From: JARFQH01 sp041299015
GTDB lineage: Bacteria; Desulfobacterota; Desulfobacteria; Desulfobacterales; SG8-13
DNA length: 53,059 nt
Reading direction: 5' to 3'
Assembly (NCBI GenBank): GCA_041299015.1
Contig: JBFYWB010000087.1
Coordinates: 1-53,059, forward strand
This document shows positions 15,996 through 25,704 of the stretch, piece by piece. A program made the translations under genes and the position numbers. Each line of letters opens with the position of its first letter. The stretch's first letter is position 1. Below the pieces are notes generated by a model. It saw only the letters and a program-made list of their open reading frames with translations, did not search any database and was not told the origin of the DNA.

Positions 15996-17528
15996 ATGCA
16001 GGAAGACGGCGCACATTCTCAACCGCTCATTACACTGGACAGGATCGCGATCCGAGTCAGGGAGCGCCATCTTTTCTCGGGTGCCTGCTGGGAAATCGGC
16101 TCCGGCCAGCACTGGGCGGTCATTGGACCCAACGGTTCGGGCAAGACCTCACTGGTCAGGACCCTCGCCGGACAGCTGCCGCTCGCCGGGGGTAGAATCC
16201 ACTACCACGATCCGGGTCTGGCGCCACCCGCGGTCGGCTATCTGTCTTTTGAATCCCACCAGAACCTGATGGCCCGGGAAGCGATCCGGGATGATGCCCG
16301 TTTTTTCAGCGGCGATTTCGGCAGTTTCCTCTCCGTTCGCCAGATGCTGTTATCGGTTATCCCATCTTCGGATTGTGCGCCGTTGACTCTCGATCAGGTC
16401 GCTGACCGACTGGAAATCGTCGAGCTGCTCGACAGGCCCGTCAGCCGACTTTCGACCGGGGAAGTGCGTCGGGTGCTGATGGCGCGCGAAATCCTTAAAT
16501 CACCCCGCCTCCTCATTCTGGATGAACCCTTCGAGGGGCTGGATCCAAAGGGGCGCCAGCTGATCAAGGTCTTTATTAGGCGAATGATCAAAAGGCAGGT
16601 CCCGGTTATCCTGGTCACCCATCGCCTGGCTGAAGTTCCTTCGGCTGTGACTCACCTCCTGGCGCTTAAAAACGGGCGTATGGTGTACCAGGGAAAACGT
16701 CCGCCAATTCTGAACCAAAAATACCTGGACGGCCTCTACGGACCTGAACAACGGCGCGCGACCTCATCGCCGATTCGCCTGCAGCCCGGGGTCGATGGCC
16801 ATCGGAGGGCCGATCGGGTGCTGATCGATATGCACGAGGTGACGGTGCGCTACGGCCATGTGACGGTGCTCGACAAACTGAACTGGACCGTGAGGGCGGG
16901 TGAAAATTGGGCCATCATCGGCCCTAACGGTTCAGGAAAAACAACCCTGCTGAGCCTCGTGGCCGGGGACAATCTCCAGGCATACGCCAATACAATCGAC
17001 CTCTTTGGACGCCGTCGGGGTTCCGGTGAAACTATTTGGGACATCAAACAACACCTCGGTCTGGTCTCAGCCGAATTTCAAATTCGATACTGCAGACCGC
17101 TTCGCGCTCTCGAGGTTGTCGTGTCGGGGTTTTTTGATTCGGTTGGTCTCTACCGCCAATCTTCTTGCCGGCAGCGTCGAATCGCATTTTCCTGGATGAA
17201 GCAGCTGGGGTGTGCCGACCGAGCCAAACGATTTTTCCAGAATCTATCGCAGGGAGAGCAGCGGTTGGTCCTGCTGGCGCGGGCCATGGTCAAGTCGCCG
17301 CTGATGTTGATTCTGGATGAGCCGTGCCAAGGCCTGGACAGGGCGGCCAGACGGCGCCTCCTCGATATTTTTGATCGCATCGGGCGTGAACCGGAGACGT
17401 GTTTGCTTTATGTGACGCACTATCCGGCCGAGATTCCGAACTGCACCACCCGGATCCTGCAATTCGAGGTGTCGGCAACCGGAGGGTATCGGGCTCGTCA
17501 GGTAACCCGCAACGTCAATCGGGCGTGA
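15996..17528 (+). CDS. modF: tandem ABC ATPase of the ModF type
   Basis: A 510-aa protein with two ABC ATPase domains and no membrane part, as in E. coli ModF (490 aa), a predicted molybdate-related ATPase encoded beside modABC there. Domain 1 (about residues 10-245) has Walker A GPNGSGKTS, a changed signature LSTGEVRRVLMAREIL and Walker B LLILDEPFEGLDPKG. Domain 2 (about 270-495) has GPNGSGKTTL, LSQGEQRLVLLARAM and LMLILDEPCQGLDRAA. No molybdate permease genes are adjacent, although two moeA genes lie 32 kb away. The gene overlaps the 3' end of the convergent HD-GYP gene by 31 bp. The exact role of ModF is unresolved in any organism I know. Confidence 0.8.
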   Translation: MQEDGAHSQPLITLDRIAIRVRERHLFSGACWEIGSGQHWAVIGPNGSGKTSLVRTLAGQLPLAGGRIHYHDPGLAPPAVGYLSFESHQNLMAREAIRDDARFFSGDFGSFLSVRQMLLSVIPSSDCAPLTLDQVADRLEIVELLDRPVSRLSTGEVRRVLMAREILKSPRLLILDEPFEGLDPKGRQLIKVFIRRMIKRQVPVILVTHRLAEVPSAVTHLLALKNGRMVYQGKRPPILNQKYLDGLYGPEQRRATSSPIRLQPGVDGHRRADRVLIDMHEVTVRYGHVTVLDKLNWTVRAGENWAIIGPNGSGKTTLLSLVAGDNLQAYANTIDLFGRRRGSGETIWDIKQHLGLVSAEFQIRYCRPLRALEVVVSGFFDSVGLYRQSSCRQRRIAFSWMKQLGCADRAKRFFQNLSQGEQRLVLLARAMVKSPLMLILDEPCQGLDRAARRRLLDIFDRIGREPETCLLYVTHYPAEIPNCTTRILQFEVSATGGYRARQVTRNVNRA

Positions 17529-18160
17529 TCCCCGGCCGGTTCCGCGTCGATGATGCCGTTTTCCTCGATATCGGCAATAAACGCCTCGACCAGATCCGAA
17601 CACAGTTTATGGTTAGCCATCCGGCGCAGGATGACAAACGCTTCGACACTGGTTTTACTTTTCTGATAGGGACGGTCGGTGGTGATGGCATCGAAACAAT
17701 CGGCGACGCTGATGATTCTGGCGCCCAGCGGAATTGCATCGGACTTGAGGCCGCAAGGATATCCCGACCCGTCCATTCGTTCGTGGTGGTAATGAACGTA
17801 ATCGAGCACGGGCGAAAGGCTATTGATTCCCTTGAGCAAAGACACCCCGATGTCGGGGTGCCGGCGGACTTCCTCTAACAACTCCCCTGCCAACGGTTCG
17901 GTTTGGTTGTTGAAAATTCGGTCGCTGAGACCGATTTTACCGACATCGTGCAGCAAACCGCCGATGCCGATGTTGCCGATATCTTCCGACGAAAGTCCCA
18001 GTCGACGTGCAAGCCGCATGGCGTATAGCGCGACACGCCGGGCATGTCCCTCAGTATATTGGTCTTTTGTTTTGAGTGCGGAATTAATGGCACTTAATTT
18101 TTTAAAGTCGGAAACCAGTGCTTCCGAAGAGGTGCTTTCCATTAATTGTCGTGTATCCAT
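17498..18160 (-). CDS. HD-GYP domain protein, probable cyclic-di-GMP phosphodiesterase
   Basis: A 220-aa protein that is almost entirely an HD-GYP domain, which hydrolyses cyclic-di-GMP in most characterised members. Motifs in order: EGHARRVALYAMRLAR, the HD pair in GGLLHDVGKIGL, HPDIGVSLLKG, HHERMDGSGYPCGL (the GYP-like box is GYP) and ADCFDAITTDRPYQ. A short N-terminal helix precedes it and there is no sensor domain, so control must come from expression or a partner. The start is taken at MDTRQLMEST (18160); the frame is open to 18301 but that stretch looks non-coding. Its 3' end overlaps the modF 3' end. Confidence 0.85.
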   Translation of the reverse strand: MDTRQLMESTSSEALVSDFKKLSAINSALKTKDQYTEGHARRVALYAMRLARRLGLSSEDIGNIGIGGLLHDVGKIGLSDRIFNNQTEPLAGELLEEVRRHPDIGVSLLKGINSLSPVLDYVHYHHERMDGSGYPCGLKSDAIPLGARIISVADCFDAITTDRPYQKSKTSVEAFVILRRMANHKLCSDLVEAFIADIEENGIIDAEPAGDHARLTLRVT

Positions 18161-18310
18161 ATTTCCGGAGTTTGAGTCGCCTGGTGGTCTTTTAACGCAC
18201 AGGCAAAACATTTCAAGCGCTTTTAAACGGCTCGGGTCAATTTTGAGCGGCCGAGCCGTGCAGACGACGGTGCAAATGACTGGGTTAATAGAAAAGGTCA
18301 TGGTGGTTTG

Positions 18311-21300
18311 TCAACTCAAAAGATTCATATATTTTTTCAGAAAACGAGCGGTGTGCGAAACTCGTGTTTGGCGCAGGATTTCCGGCGGTGATCCGGCCGC
18401 CACCACCCGGCCTCCGGCATCGCCGCCTTCCGGGCCCAAATCGATAACGTAATCGGCAGATTTGATCACCTCTGGATTGTGTTCGATCACCGCCACCGTG
18501 TTTCCGCTGTCGACAAGGGCCTGCAGGACGTCCACAAGCCGCTGGATATCGGCCAGGTGAAGCCCTGTCGTCGGTTCGTCAAGGATAAAAAAAGTGTGCC
18601 CGCGATTCGGTTTGGCCAGCTGTCGCGCCAGCTTGATGCGTTGAGCCTCACCTCCGGAGAGGGTCGGGCTGGGTTGACCCAGCTCTAGATAGCCGAGGCC
18701 GATGTCGCACACGAACTGCAGCGCCTGTCGAATCACCGGCACGGCCGAGAAAAATTGCAGGGCCTCGGCAAAGGTCAGGGCGAGCATTTCGGCAATCGAC
18801 TTGCCCTTGAAACTCACGGCAAGGGTTTCAGCGTTGAAACGGCTACCGCCGCAGATGTCGCACGGCACATAGACGTCGGGCAGAAAACTCATGGCGACCT
18901 TGGGATGCCCTTGACCCTGGCAGGCGTCGCAGCGGCCGCCGGCGAGGTTGAAGGAGAACCGACCGGCCTTGTAACCACGGGAACGGGCTTCAGGGGTTGC
19001 GGCGAAGAGCTTGCGGATATCGTCCAGGAAACCAACGTAGGAAGCCGGCACCGAACGCGGTGTACGGCCTATAGGACTGTGATCGACTTCCAGCACCCGG
19101 TTCAGCTGCTTCCAACCGGTTATGTCGCGGCAGCTGCCGGCGGAAAGCGGTTGCTTTCCGAGACGATTGCGCAGGCCCCTATAGAGTGTTTCCTTCAAGA
19201 GCGAAGACTTTCCTGAACCGGATACACCGGAAACACAAATCAGGGTGCCCAGAGGAAAGCGGACATCGATCTGTTTGAGGTTGCGAGCCGACGCGGCCTG
19301 GACCACCACGGCCGGTAATTCACGATAAGGCCGCAGCCGCGCGGTGATCAGTCGCGGATGCCCGTCGAGGCAGGCGCCGGTGACCGATGACGGTGCCCTT
19401 TTCACGTCATCGAGGTCGCCGATGGCAACGAGGCGGCCGCCTTCCCGGCCGGCGCCGGGACCCAGGTCGATAATGGTGTCGGCGGCGCGGATGGTCTCCT
19501 CGTCGTGCTCCACGACCAGGATGGAGTTGCCGCGGTCCCGCAGGGTTTTCAACGCCTCGATCAGAACATGGTTGTCGCGTGGATGCAGCCCAATTGTCGG
19601 CTCATCGAGAATGTAGGTAACGCCGGTGAGGTTCGATCCGAGTTGGGCGGCCAGGCGAACCCGCTGGGCCTCGCCGCCGGAAAGGGTTTCTCCGCTGCGT
19701 CCCAGGGAGAGATAGGAAAGGCCGAGTCGGTCAAGGAGATCGAGCCGGACCCCCACTTCCTGGAGGATCGGATCGGCGATCGGTTTTTGCCGCGCTTCGA
19801 AGCTCAATTTAGCGAGGGTGCGTGCCAGCCGATCCGCCGGTTCCTGCACCAGGTCCCAGATTGTTTTTTCATCGATCTTGACCGCCAGGGCCGCTGGATT
19901 CAAACGGCTGCCGCGGCAGGCAGCGCAGATCTCGGCTTCTGTTTCCGGTTGATCGATTTCCTCCGCAGCCACGACGCCCAGCCCGCCGCACTTCGGACAG
20001 GCTCCCTGTCGGCTGTTGAATGAAAAGAGGCGCGGGTCGAGTTTCACGGCACCGATGCCGCAGGATGGACAGGTGCCGTGGACACTGAAGATTTCTTCGC
20101 TGCCGGCCGGATCCCATATCATCAGGCTGCCGTTGCCCTCCTGCAGAGCCTGCGCAACCAGTTCCTCGAGCGGAATCCGTCGATCCTGAACGGTGCCGAC
20201 CACCAGGTCGATCATATGTTCGTGATAGCGGCTGAGGCTCATTTTCGGCTTGAGATCTTTGAGGCGGCCATCGATGCGGGCGCGGGCATAGCCTTTTTTC
20301 AACGCCTGGGCGATCACGTCTTTGTGAAACCCCTTGCGCCCGGAGACTTTGGGAGCCAGCACCAAATGGGAGCGGTCGCGGTAGCGGCGGCGGACCGCCA
20401 GCATGATGTCCTGCGCGGAACGGGCCGACAGCCGACGGCCGCAGCCCGGACAGTGCTGTGAGCCAAGCTTGCTGAACAGCAGCCGCAGGAAGTGATAGAC
20501 TTCTGTCAACGTGGCGACCGTGGAGCGGCGGCTGGAGTGGCTGACACGCTGCTCGATGGCAACGGTGGGAGAAAGCCCGGACACCAGATCCACATCGGGC
20601 CGCTCCAACACCTTTACATACTGACGCACGTAGGGCGCCAGGCTTTCGAGGTAGCGCCTCTGCCCTTCGGCGAACAGGATATCGAAAGCCAGAGTCGATT
20701 TACCGGATCCGGACACCCCGGTCAGCACCACCAGCTGGTTATGCGGAATAGAGAGGTCGAGATCCTTGAGATTGTGTTCGCGCGCGCCCTTTAAAATTAT
20801 GACGCGCGCATCTTTTTGCGGCCTGAAATCGGCTGCCGATTCTCCGACCTGAGGGATGCAGAGACCCGCTGCGAGGTGTCCGCCGCCGGATAGATAATGC
20901 CGAAGGTATCGTCCGGTATGGGAGGCGTGATTAAGAGTGACTTTTTCGGGTGGACCGGCCGCCACGACCCGGCCGCCGCCGTCGCCCCCTTCCGGGCCGA
21001 GGTCGACGATCCAGTCTGCGGTTTTGATCACATCCATGTTGTGTTCGATCACCAGGACGGTATTGCCCTCGTCCACCAGCCGCCGGAAGGCCTGAAGCAG
21101 CTTGGCGATGTCCTCGAAGTGCAGGCCGGTGGTCGGTTCGTCGAAGATAAACAGCCGCCCGGCGCCGGCTTCGCGTCTGAGGTAACGGGAGAGTTTGAGA
21201 CGTTGGGCTTCACCGCCGGAAAAAGTGCTGAGCGGCTGCCCCAGACGGACGTACCCCAGACCGACATCGGCCAGAGGCTGGAGCGCAGCATGGATGGCGG

Positions 21301-23644
21301 CGTGGCGCTTCGTCGGCCGATCGAAAAACTCGAGGGCCGCAGCGACGGTCATGGAAAGAATGTCAGCGACGCTGCGGTCGTGATAGGTGACGGCCAAGAT
21401 TTCCGGTTTAAACCGGCGGCCGTTGCATTGCGGGCAGGAGATGAAAACGTCTGAAAGGAACTGCATCTCAACTTTTTCGTACCCGTCCCCGCGGCAAGCC
21501 TCGCAGCGTCCACCGTCGATATTGAACGAGAAGTGGCGGGCTTCGAATCCCTTTTCACGGGCGGCGGCCGTGCCGGCCAACAAGTGGCGGATCGGATCGA
21601 AGGCCTTGGTGTAGGTCAACGCGTTGGCGCGCGGCGTCCGCCCGATGGGCAGCTGATCGACTAGAATGGCCTCAGTGAGGTGCTCCAATCCGGAGATTGA
21701 CCGGTAGACGCCGGGTCGGGCTTCGGCTACCCCCAGGAAGCGGCTCGCGGCGCGGTAGAGGATTTCCTCGGCCAGGGTCGACTTGCCGGATCCGGAAATA
21801 CCCGTCAGGCAGACGAACAGGTCGAGGGGGATGCGGACATCGATCGATTTCAGGTTGTTGGCTGCGGCGCCGCGAACGGTGATCCACCGGCCGCGGCGGG
21901 GGCGACGGCGGATTTGCGGCAAGGGGATTTGCCGCAGACCTCTGAGATACTCTCCAGTCAATGAACCGTTGACACCGGTGGTGGGCCCAAAATACATCAG
22001 TTGGCCACCCTGATCACCGGCTTGCGGGCCGAGGTCGATCAAGTAGTCGCTTTCACGGATAATTTCCGGATCGTGCTCGACCACGACCACCGTATTGGCG
22101 TGATCACGCAGGTCTTTGAGGATTTTCGCCAGGCGGTGGGTGTCGCGAGGGTGCAACCCGATGCTGGGTTCGTCCAGGATGTAGAGGGTGTTGACCAGGG
22201 CGGCGCCCAGGGACGAGGCCAAGGCGACCCGCTGCACCTCGCCGCCGGAGAGGGTTCGGGACTGGCGGTCGAGGGTCAGGTAGGCCAGGCCGACGTCTTT
22301 GAGGTATTTGAGACGGTTGTCGACTTCTTCCAGGACCAGGCGACCGGCTTCGTCCCCCTCGGGAAGCCGAAGATTTTTGAAAAAGACGGCCGCAGCGGTG
22401 ACGTCCATGGCATAGATTTGAGCAATGGTTCGGTCGGCTAAACGGTAGAGGAGGGTTTCGGGCTTGAAGCGGGTGCCCTCGCAGTCCGGGCAAGCGTCGT
22501 AGCTTCGGTAACGCGAAAGAAACACGCGTATCGGCATTTTATAGGTTTTGGTCTCCAGCCACTTGAAAAAGCCTCTGACACCATAAAAGTCCTCGGTGCC
22601 CTCGATGATTGACCGCCTTTGGGATTCATTCAGCCGTTGGAAGGGGATATCGACCGGAATGTCGCGGTGGCGGCAGAAGTCGATCAGCGCCTCGTATTCG
22701 TGGCGCGCGTTCGAGCCGCTGCCCCAGGGCTTAATGGCCCCATCGACGATGGAGAGATTCGGGTCCGGAATGACCAGTTCCAAGTCGATGTCGATGGTAC
22801 GGCCGAAGCCCCGGCAGGTCGCACAGGCACCGATGGGGCTGTTAAAGGAAAACAGGTTGGGCTGGGGAGGCGCGTAGCGCGTCTTGCAGTTGGCGCACTC
22901 CAGCGTGCCGCTGAAGGCCAGGTGCTGCCGGCGATTGATCCAGATATCCATCCGCCCATCACCGAACCGGAACCCCAGCTCCGCGGAGTCGATGACGCGC
23001 TTGCGGTCATCGGGCCGCAGCAGAATACGGTCGACCAAAACGGAAAGGGATGGAGCGCTCTTCTCCGGATGCCACGCCGAGGTCTCTCTGATATCCTTGC
23101 CGTCGAACCAACGGTCGAAGCCGATTTGGGCCAGTTCGGTCCGGATGCGGTCGGGCGGTCGCGCTGCGGTCGGATGAGGAAAGGTCAGAATCACCTCGGT
23201 GCCGGTCGGTTGTGTCCGCACCAGTTGCCACACGTTTTCCGGCGTTTCCGCGCGTACCGGCCGACCGCAGTCTCGGCAGTGAAGTTGCCCGAGCCGGGCG
23301 AAGAGAAGCTTCACGTAGTCCGTGATTTCGGTCATGGTCCCCACGGTCGAGCGTGAGGTGCGCACGGGGTCCTTGCGGTCAATGGCGATCGCCGGCGGTA
23401 TACCCTCGATCTGGTCCACCAGCGGTCGGTCCATTCGGTCTAGGAACTGTCGGGCATACGGCGAAAATGTCTCGACATAGCGTCGCTGGCCTTCGGCGTA
23501 TAAGGTGTCGAGGGCCAGGGAGGATTTGCCCGAACCGCTGACGCCGGTGATCACAGTGATTCGATTCAGAGGGATCTGCAGGTCGAGGCTCTTCAGGTTG
23601 TTCTGACGAGCTCCCCGGATAGTGATAACCTGTTTATTTTCCAT
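18311..23644 (-). CDS. uvrA: tandem double-length excinuclease ABC subunit A
   Basis: A 1777-aa protein made of two complete UvrA copies (about residues 1-935 and 945-1777), so it carries four ABC ATPase domains; a standard UvrA is about 940 aa. Walker A motifs occur four times (GVSGSGKSS, GISGSGKST, GVSGSGKST, GVSGSGKSS), with four SGGE signatures and four LDEP/FDEP Walker B motifs. Each half begins with the family start (ITIRGARQNNLKSLDL and IILKGAREHNLKDLDL) and keeps zinc-binding CxxC pairs before its later signatures. UvrA loads UvrB at bulky DNA lesions in nucleotide excision repair; normal UvrA works as a dimer, so this form may be a covalent dimer. Long UvrA forms are known from chlamydiae and some other bacteria. 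No other uvr gene is in the window. Confidence 0.95.
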   Translation of the reverse strand: MENKQVITIRGARQNNLKSLDLQIPLNRITVITGVSGSGKSSLALDTLYAEGQRRYVETFSPYARQFLDRMDRPLVDQIEGIPPAIAIDRKDPVRTSRSTVGTMTEITDYVKLLFARLGQLHCRDCGRPVRAETPENVWQLVRTQPTGTEVILTFPHPTAARPPDRIRTELAQIGFDRWFDGKDIRETSAWHPEKSAPSLSVLVDRILLRPDDRKRVIDSAELGFRFGDGRMDIWINRRQHLAFSGTLECANCKTRYAPPQPNLFSFNSPIGACATCRGFGRTIDIDLELVIPDPNLSIVDGAIKPWGSGSNARHEYEALIDFCRHRDIPVDIPFQRLNESQRRSIIEGTEDFYGVRGFFKWLETKTYKMPIRVFLSRYRSYDACPDCEGTRFKPETLLYRLADRTIAQIYAMDVTAAAVFFKNLRLPEGDEAGRLVLEEVDNRLKYLKDVGLAYLTLDRQSRTLSGGEVQRVALASSLGAALVNTLYILDEPSIGLHPRDTHRLAKILKDLRDHANTVVVVEHDPEIIRESDYLIDLGPQAGDQGGQLMYFGPTTGVNGSLTGEYLRGLRQIPLPQIRRRPRRGRWITVRGAAANNLKSIDVRIPLDLFVCLTGISGSGKSTLAEEILYRAASRFLGVAEARPGVYRSISGLEHLTEAILVDQLPIGRTPRANALTYTKAFDPIRHLLAGTAAAREKGFEARHFSFNIDGGRCEACRGDGYEKVEMQFLSDVFISCPQCNGRRFKPEILAVTYHDRSVADILSMTVAAALEFFDRPTKRHAAIHAALQPLADVGLGYVRLGQPLSTFSGGEAQRLKLSRYLRREAGAGRLFIFDEPTTGLHFEDIAKLLQAFRRLVDEGNTVLVIEHNMDVIKTADWIVDLGPEGGDGGGRVVAAGPPEKVTLNHASHTGRYLRHYLSGGGHLAAGLCIPQVGESAADFRPQKDARVIILKGAREHNLKDLDLSIPHNQLVVLTGVSGSGKSTLAFDILFAEGQRRYLESLAPYVRQYVKVLERPDVDLVSGLSPTVAIEQRVSHSSRRSTVATLTEVYHFLRLLFSKLGSQHCPGCGRRLSARSAQDIMLAVRRRYRDRSHLVLAPKVSGRKGFHKDVIAQALKKGYARARIDGRLKDLKPKMSLSRYHEHMIDLVVGTVQDRRIPLEELVAQALQEGNGSLMIWDPAGSEEIFSVHGTCPSCGIGAVKLDPRLFSFNSRQGACPKCGGLGVVAAEEIDQPETEAEICAACRGSRLNPAALAVKIDEKTIWDLVQEPADRLARTLAKLSFEARQKPIADPILQEVGVRLDLLDRLGLSYLSLGRSGETLSGGEAQRVRLAAQLGSNLTGVTYILDEPTIGLHPRDNHVLIEALKTLRDRGNSILVVEHDEETIRAADTIIDLGPGAGREGGRLVAIGDLDDVKRAPSSVTGACLDGHPRLITARLRPYRELPAVVVQAASARNLKQIDVRFPLGTLICVSGVSGSGKSSLLKETLYRGLRNRLGKQPLSAGSCRDITGWKQLNRVLEVDHSPIGRTPRSVPASYVGFLDDIRKLFAATPEARSRGYKAGRFSFNLAGGRCDACQGQGHPKVAMSFLPDVYVPCDICGGSRFNAETLAVSFKGKSIAEMLALTFAEALQFFSAVPVIRQALQFVCDIGLGYLELGQPSPTLSGGEAQRIKLARQLAKPNRGHTFFILDEPTTGLHLADIQRLVDVLQALVDSGNTVAVIEHNPEVIKSADYVIDLGPEGGDAGGRVVAAGSPPEILRQTRVSHTARFLKKYMNLLS

Positions 23645-23940
23645 AGACTATACTAAAAGCAACTCCTGTGGCCGATGCGGTCATGCCCTAATTGGTCTGT
23701 TGAACCTCCGGCGGTTCTTGGTGACACTTTACATGGAGCCATCCCGGAGCCATCAAAAAGGTTTCATTTTTACCGCAAAATACCTTACGGCGACAATGAC
23801 GCCACCAAGTTAGACCATAAGCATCCGCTGCGCGGAATAAAGAGGCGGAGAGGGATACGGTAGGACTCCGATGCGCTGTCGGCGTCAGCCCGACCCAGCC
23901 AACGAGCCGAGCAGGCGCCGATGGTGGCGTGAGAATCGGT
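23645..23940. other. gap between uvrA and gcdA, no supported gene
   Basis: This 296-bp stretch lies upstream of uvrA and downstream of gcdA, both leftward. It must carry uvrA promoter and gcdA terminator signals, but I see no convincing -35/-10 pair or T-tailed hairpin. Short frames across it lack ribosome sites and family similarity. Confidence 0.5.
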
Positions 23941-25674
23941 CTATTTCTTGATGCTGCGCGGCAGCAGCATCTGGTGCTGCGGACAGATTGATCGTGGGTT
24001 CTGATAGGCGGCACCGGCGAAGGCGATCAGATACCGGCGGATTTCGGTTATGGCGGCGACCTCGTCCACGAATCCCTTGCGGGCACAATAGACAGGACGT
24101 GAATTGTCATAGTACTCCTGGACCATCTTGTTCATGTTCTCAATGACCTGGTCCAAGGGCCGTCCGGCGTCTTTTTCTTTCACCAACCGCCGCGAGAAGC
24201 TGGCGGCCGCCGCGGTTTCGCCATGCATGACGTAGATCTCGGTTGTGGCGACACCGAGGGTGAAGGCGTTGTGGCGGTTGGCCGTGGGGCCGCCCATGAC
24301 GTAGTGCGCCGCCGCCGTGCCCTTGCGCAGGACCACCAGCATCATCGGCACGTCGGTCTGCTGGATGGAGTAGATCAGGGACTGCCCCAGGCCGAGCAGT
24401 TCCGCCTTTTCGGCGATATCGCCCACGTCGATACCGGAGGTGTCCTGGATCCAGACAATCGGCACCCGGTCGCGGCCGCACAGGGTGACGAACTCGTTCA
24501 TCTTGATCAACCCCTGGCGGTAGAGCTTGCCGCCGATGCCCGGATAGGGGGCATATTCCGGATATTCCTCGCCCAGATAACCCTGGCGGTTGCCGATGAA
24601 AGCCACCAGAAAACCGTCCACCTTGCACAGACCGGTGTAGACTTCGGGGCCGTAATCCGGCCGGTATTCCATGTGCTCGCTGCCGTCCACCAGGCGAGAG
24701 AGGACCTCGTCGAAATCGTACATCTGTTTCTGGTTGAAGGGCACCAGGCTGTAGAGGTCTTCGGCCGCAAAACGTGGGGGCTTGGGATCGGCCACCCGGA
24801 AAAATTTCGGATTGTAGGCCGGCATATCCCGCATGTAGTCCTTAATGCCGTCGAGCACTTGGGTCTCCTCGTCGTAAACGTAGCGGAAAAAACCGGTTTC
24901 ATCGTGGTGGATCCTGGTCGAGCCGGGCGGTTCCTCCTTGTACTGCTTGGCGGCCTTGATCAGCTGTTCGGCGCCCTCCAGATCGAAGAAGCCCTTGGGA
25001 GACATTCCGCTCAGGATGCCGCCGCCCCCGACGGCGATATTGCAGTCTTTATGCGCAAAAAGGATAGTGGGACTGATGCTCTGGTAACCGCCGCCGGCCG
25101 GGTTGGTCCCGTAAATGGCGGCCAGGATCGGAATGCCCATCTGCTCCAACTCGGCGTGACGAAAGAAGGTGGTGCCACCGCCGCGCCTGTTCGCATAGAA
25201 TTTTTCCTGTTCGGTGAGCTTGACACCACTGCAGTTGACCAGCCAGACCAGCGGAAGGTTGAGGCGCTTTGATAAATCGGTGACCCGCAGAATATTTTCA
25301 TACTGACCGGGCAACCAGGCACCGGCAAAGACTTTGTTGTCAAAACCGATGATCACGGCCCATTTGCCGGAGATTTTTCCCAGACCGTCGATGACGTTGT
25401 TGGTACCCTCGGCGTTGTCCTCGGGATTGAACAGCGTGTGCAGCGGACACCAGGTCCCCGGATCGACGAGATAGCGGAGCCTCTGCCAGATGGTCATCTG
25501 GCCGCGGGCATTGACTTTTTCTTCTGGCAAACCGACTGTTTTGACTTTTTCGACCTCTTTGCGAATGTCTTCCTCGACTTCCTTGATCTTCTTGACGTTC
25601 TCTGCATTACTCTTGATCTGTCCCGGACTCAGATGGGTGCCGAAGTCCTTCATTTTTTCGAAGTAAGGTCTCAT
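23941..25674 (-). CDS. gcdA: glutaconyl-CoA decarboxylase alpha subunit (carboxyltransferase)
   Basis: A 577-aa acyl-CoA carboxyltransferase most like GcdA of Acidaminococcus fermentans (587 aa), which moves CO2 from glutaconyl-CoA to biotin, yielding crotonyl-CoA. Shared landmarks recalled from that protein: GAWLPGQYENILR, VNCSGVKLTEQEKFYANRRG, GTNPAGGGYQSISPT, GIGGKLYRQGLIKMNEFVTLC, IVWIQDTSGIDVGDIAEKAELLGLG and the C-terminal AAYQNPRSICPQHQMLLPR. The two crotonase-like halves are both intact. The membrane pump subunit and biotin carrier are not in this window. The gene follows the AhpD-fold gene and glutaryl-CoA dehydrogenase on one transcript (30-bp gap), which strongly supports glutaconyl-CoA over other acyl-CoA substrates. 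Confidence 0.88.
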   Translation of the reverse strand: MRPYFEKMKDFGTHLSPGQIKSNAENVKKIKEVEEDIRKEVEKVKTVGLPEEKVNARGQMTIWQRLRYLVDPGTWCPLHTLFNPEDNAEGTNNVIDGLGKISGKWAVIIGFDNKVFAGAWLPGQYENILRVTDLSKRLNLPLVWLVNCSGVKLTEQEKFYANRRGGGTTFFRHAELEQMGIPILAAIYGTNPAGGGYQSISPTILFAHKDCNIAVGGGGILSGMSPKGFFDLEGAEQLIKAAKQYKEEPPGSTRIHHDETGFFRYVYDEETQVLDGIKDYMRDMPAYNPKFFRVADPKPPRFAAEDLYSLVPFNQKQMYDFDEVLSRLVDGSEHMEYRPDYGPEVYTGLCKVDGFLVAFIGNRQGYLGEEYPEYAPYPGIGGKLYRQGLIKMNEFVTLCGRDRVPIVWIQDTSGIDVGDIAEKAELLGLGQSLIYSIQQTDVPMMLVVLRKGTAAAHYVMGGPTANRHNAFTLGVATTEIYVMHGETAAAASFSRRLVKEKDAGRPLDQVIENMNKMVQEYYDNSRPVYCARKGFVDEVAAITEIRRYLIAFAGAAYQNPRSICPQHQMLLPRSIKK

Positions 25675-25704
25675 GATGTCGCACTCCCGGTTTCGTCAGC
25701 GGTT

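Noticed and set aside
22619..23356. Long plus-strand frame opposite uvrA
   Set aside because: Shadow of uvrA codon bias; several such frames run along the whole gene without any family match.
23688..24014. Leftward frame across the uvrA-gcdA gap
   Set aside because: Enters gcdA in another frame, has no ribosome site and no recognised family; possibly decayed DNA but not supportable as a gene.
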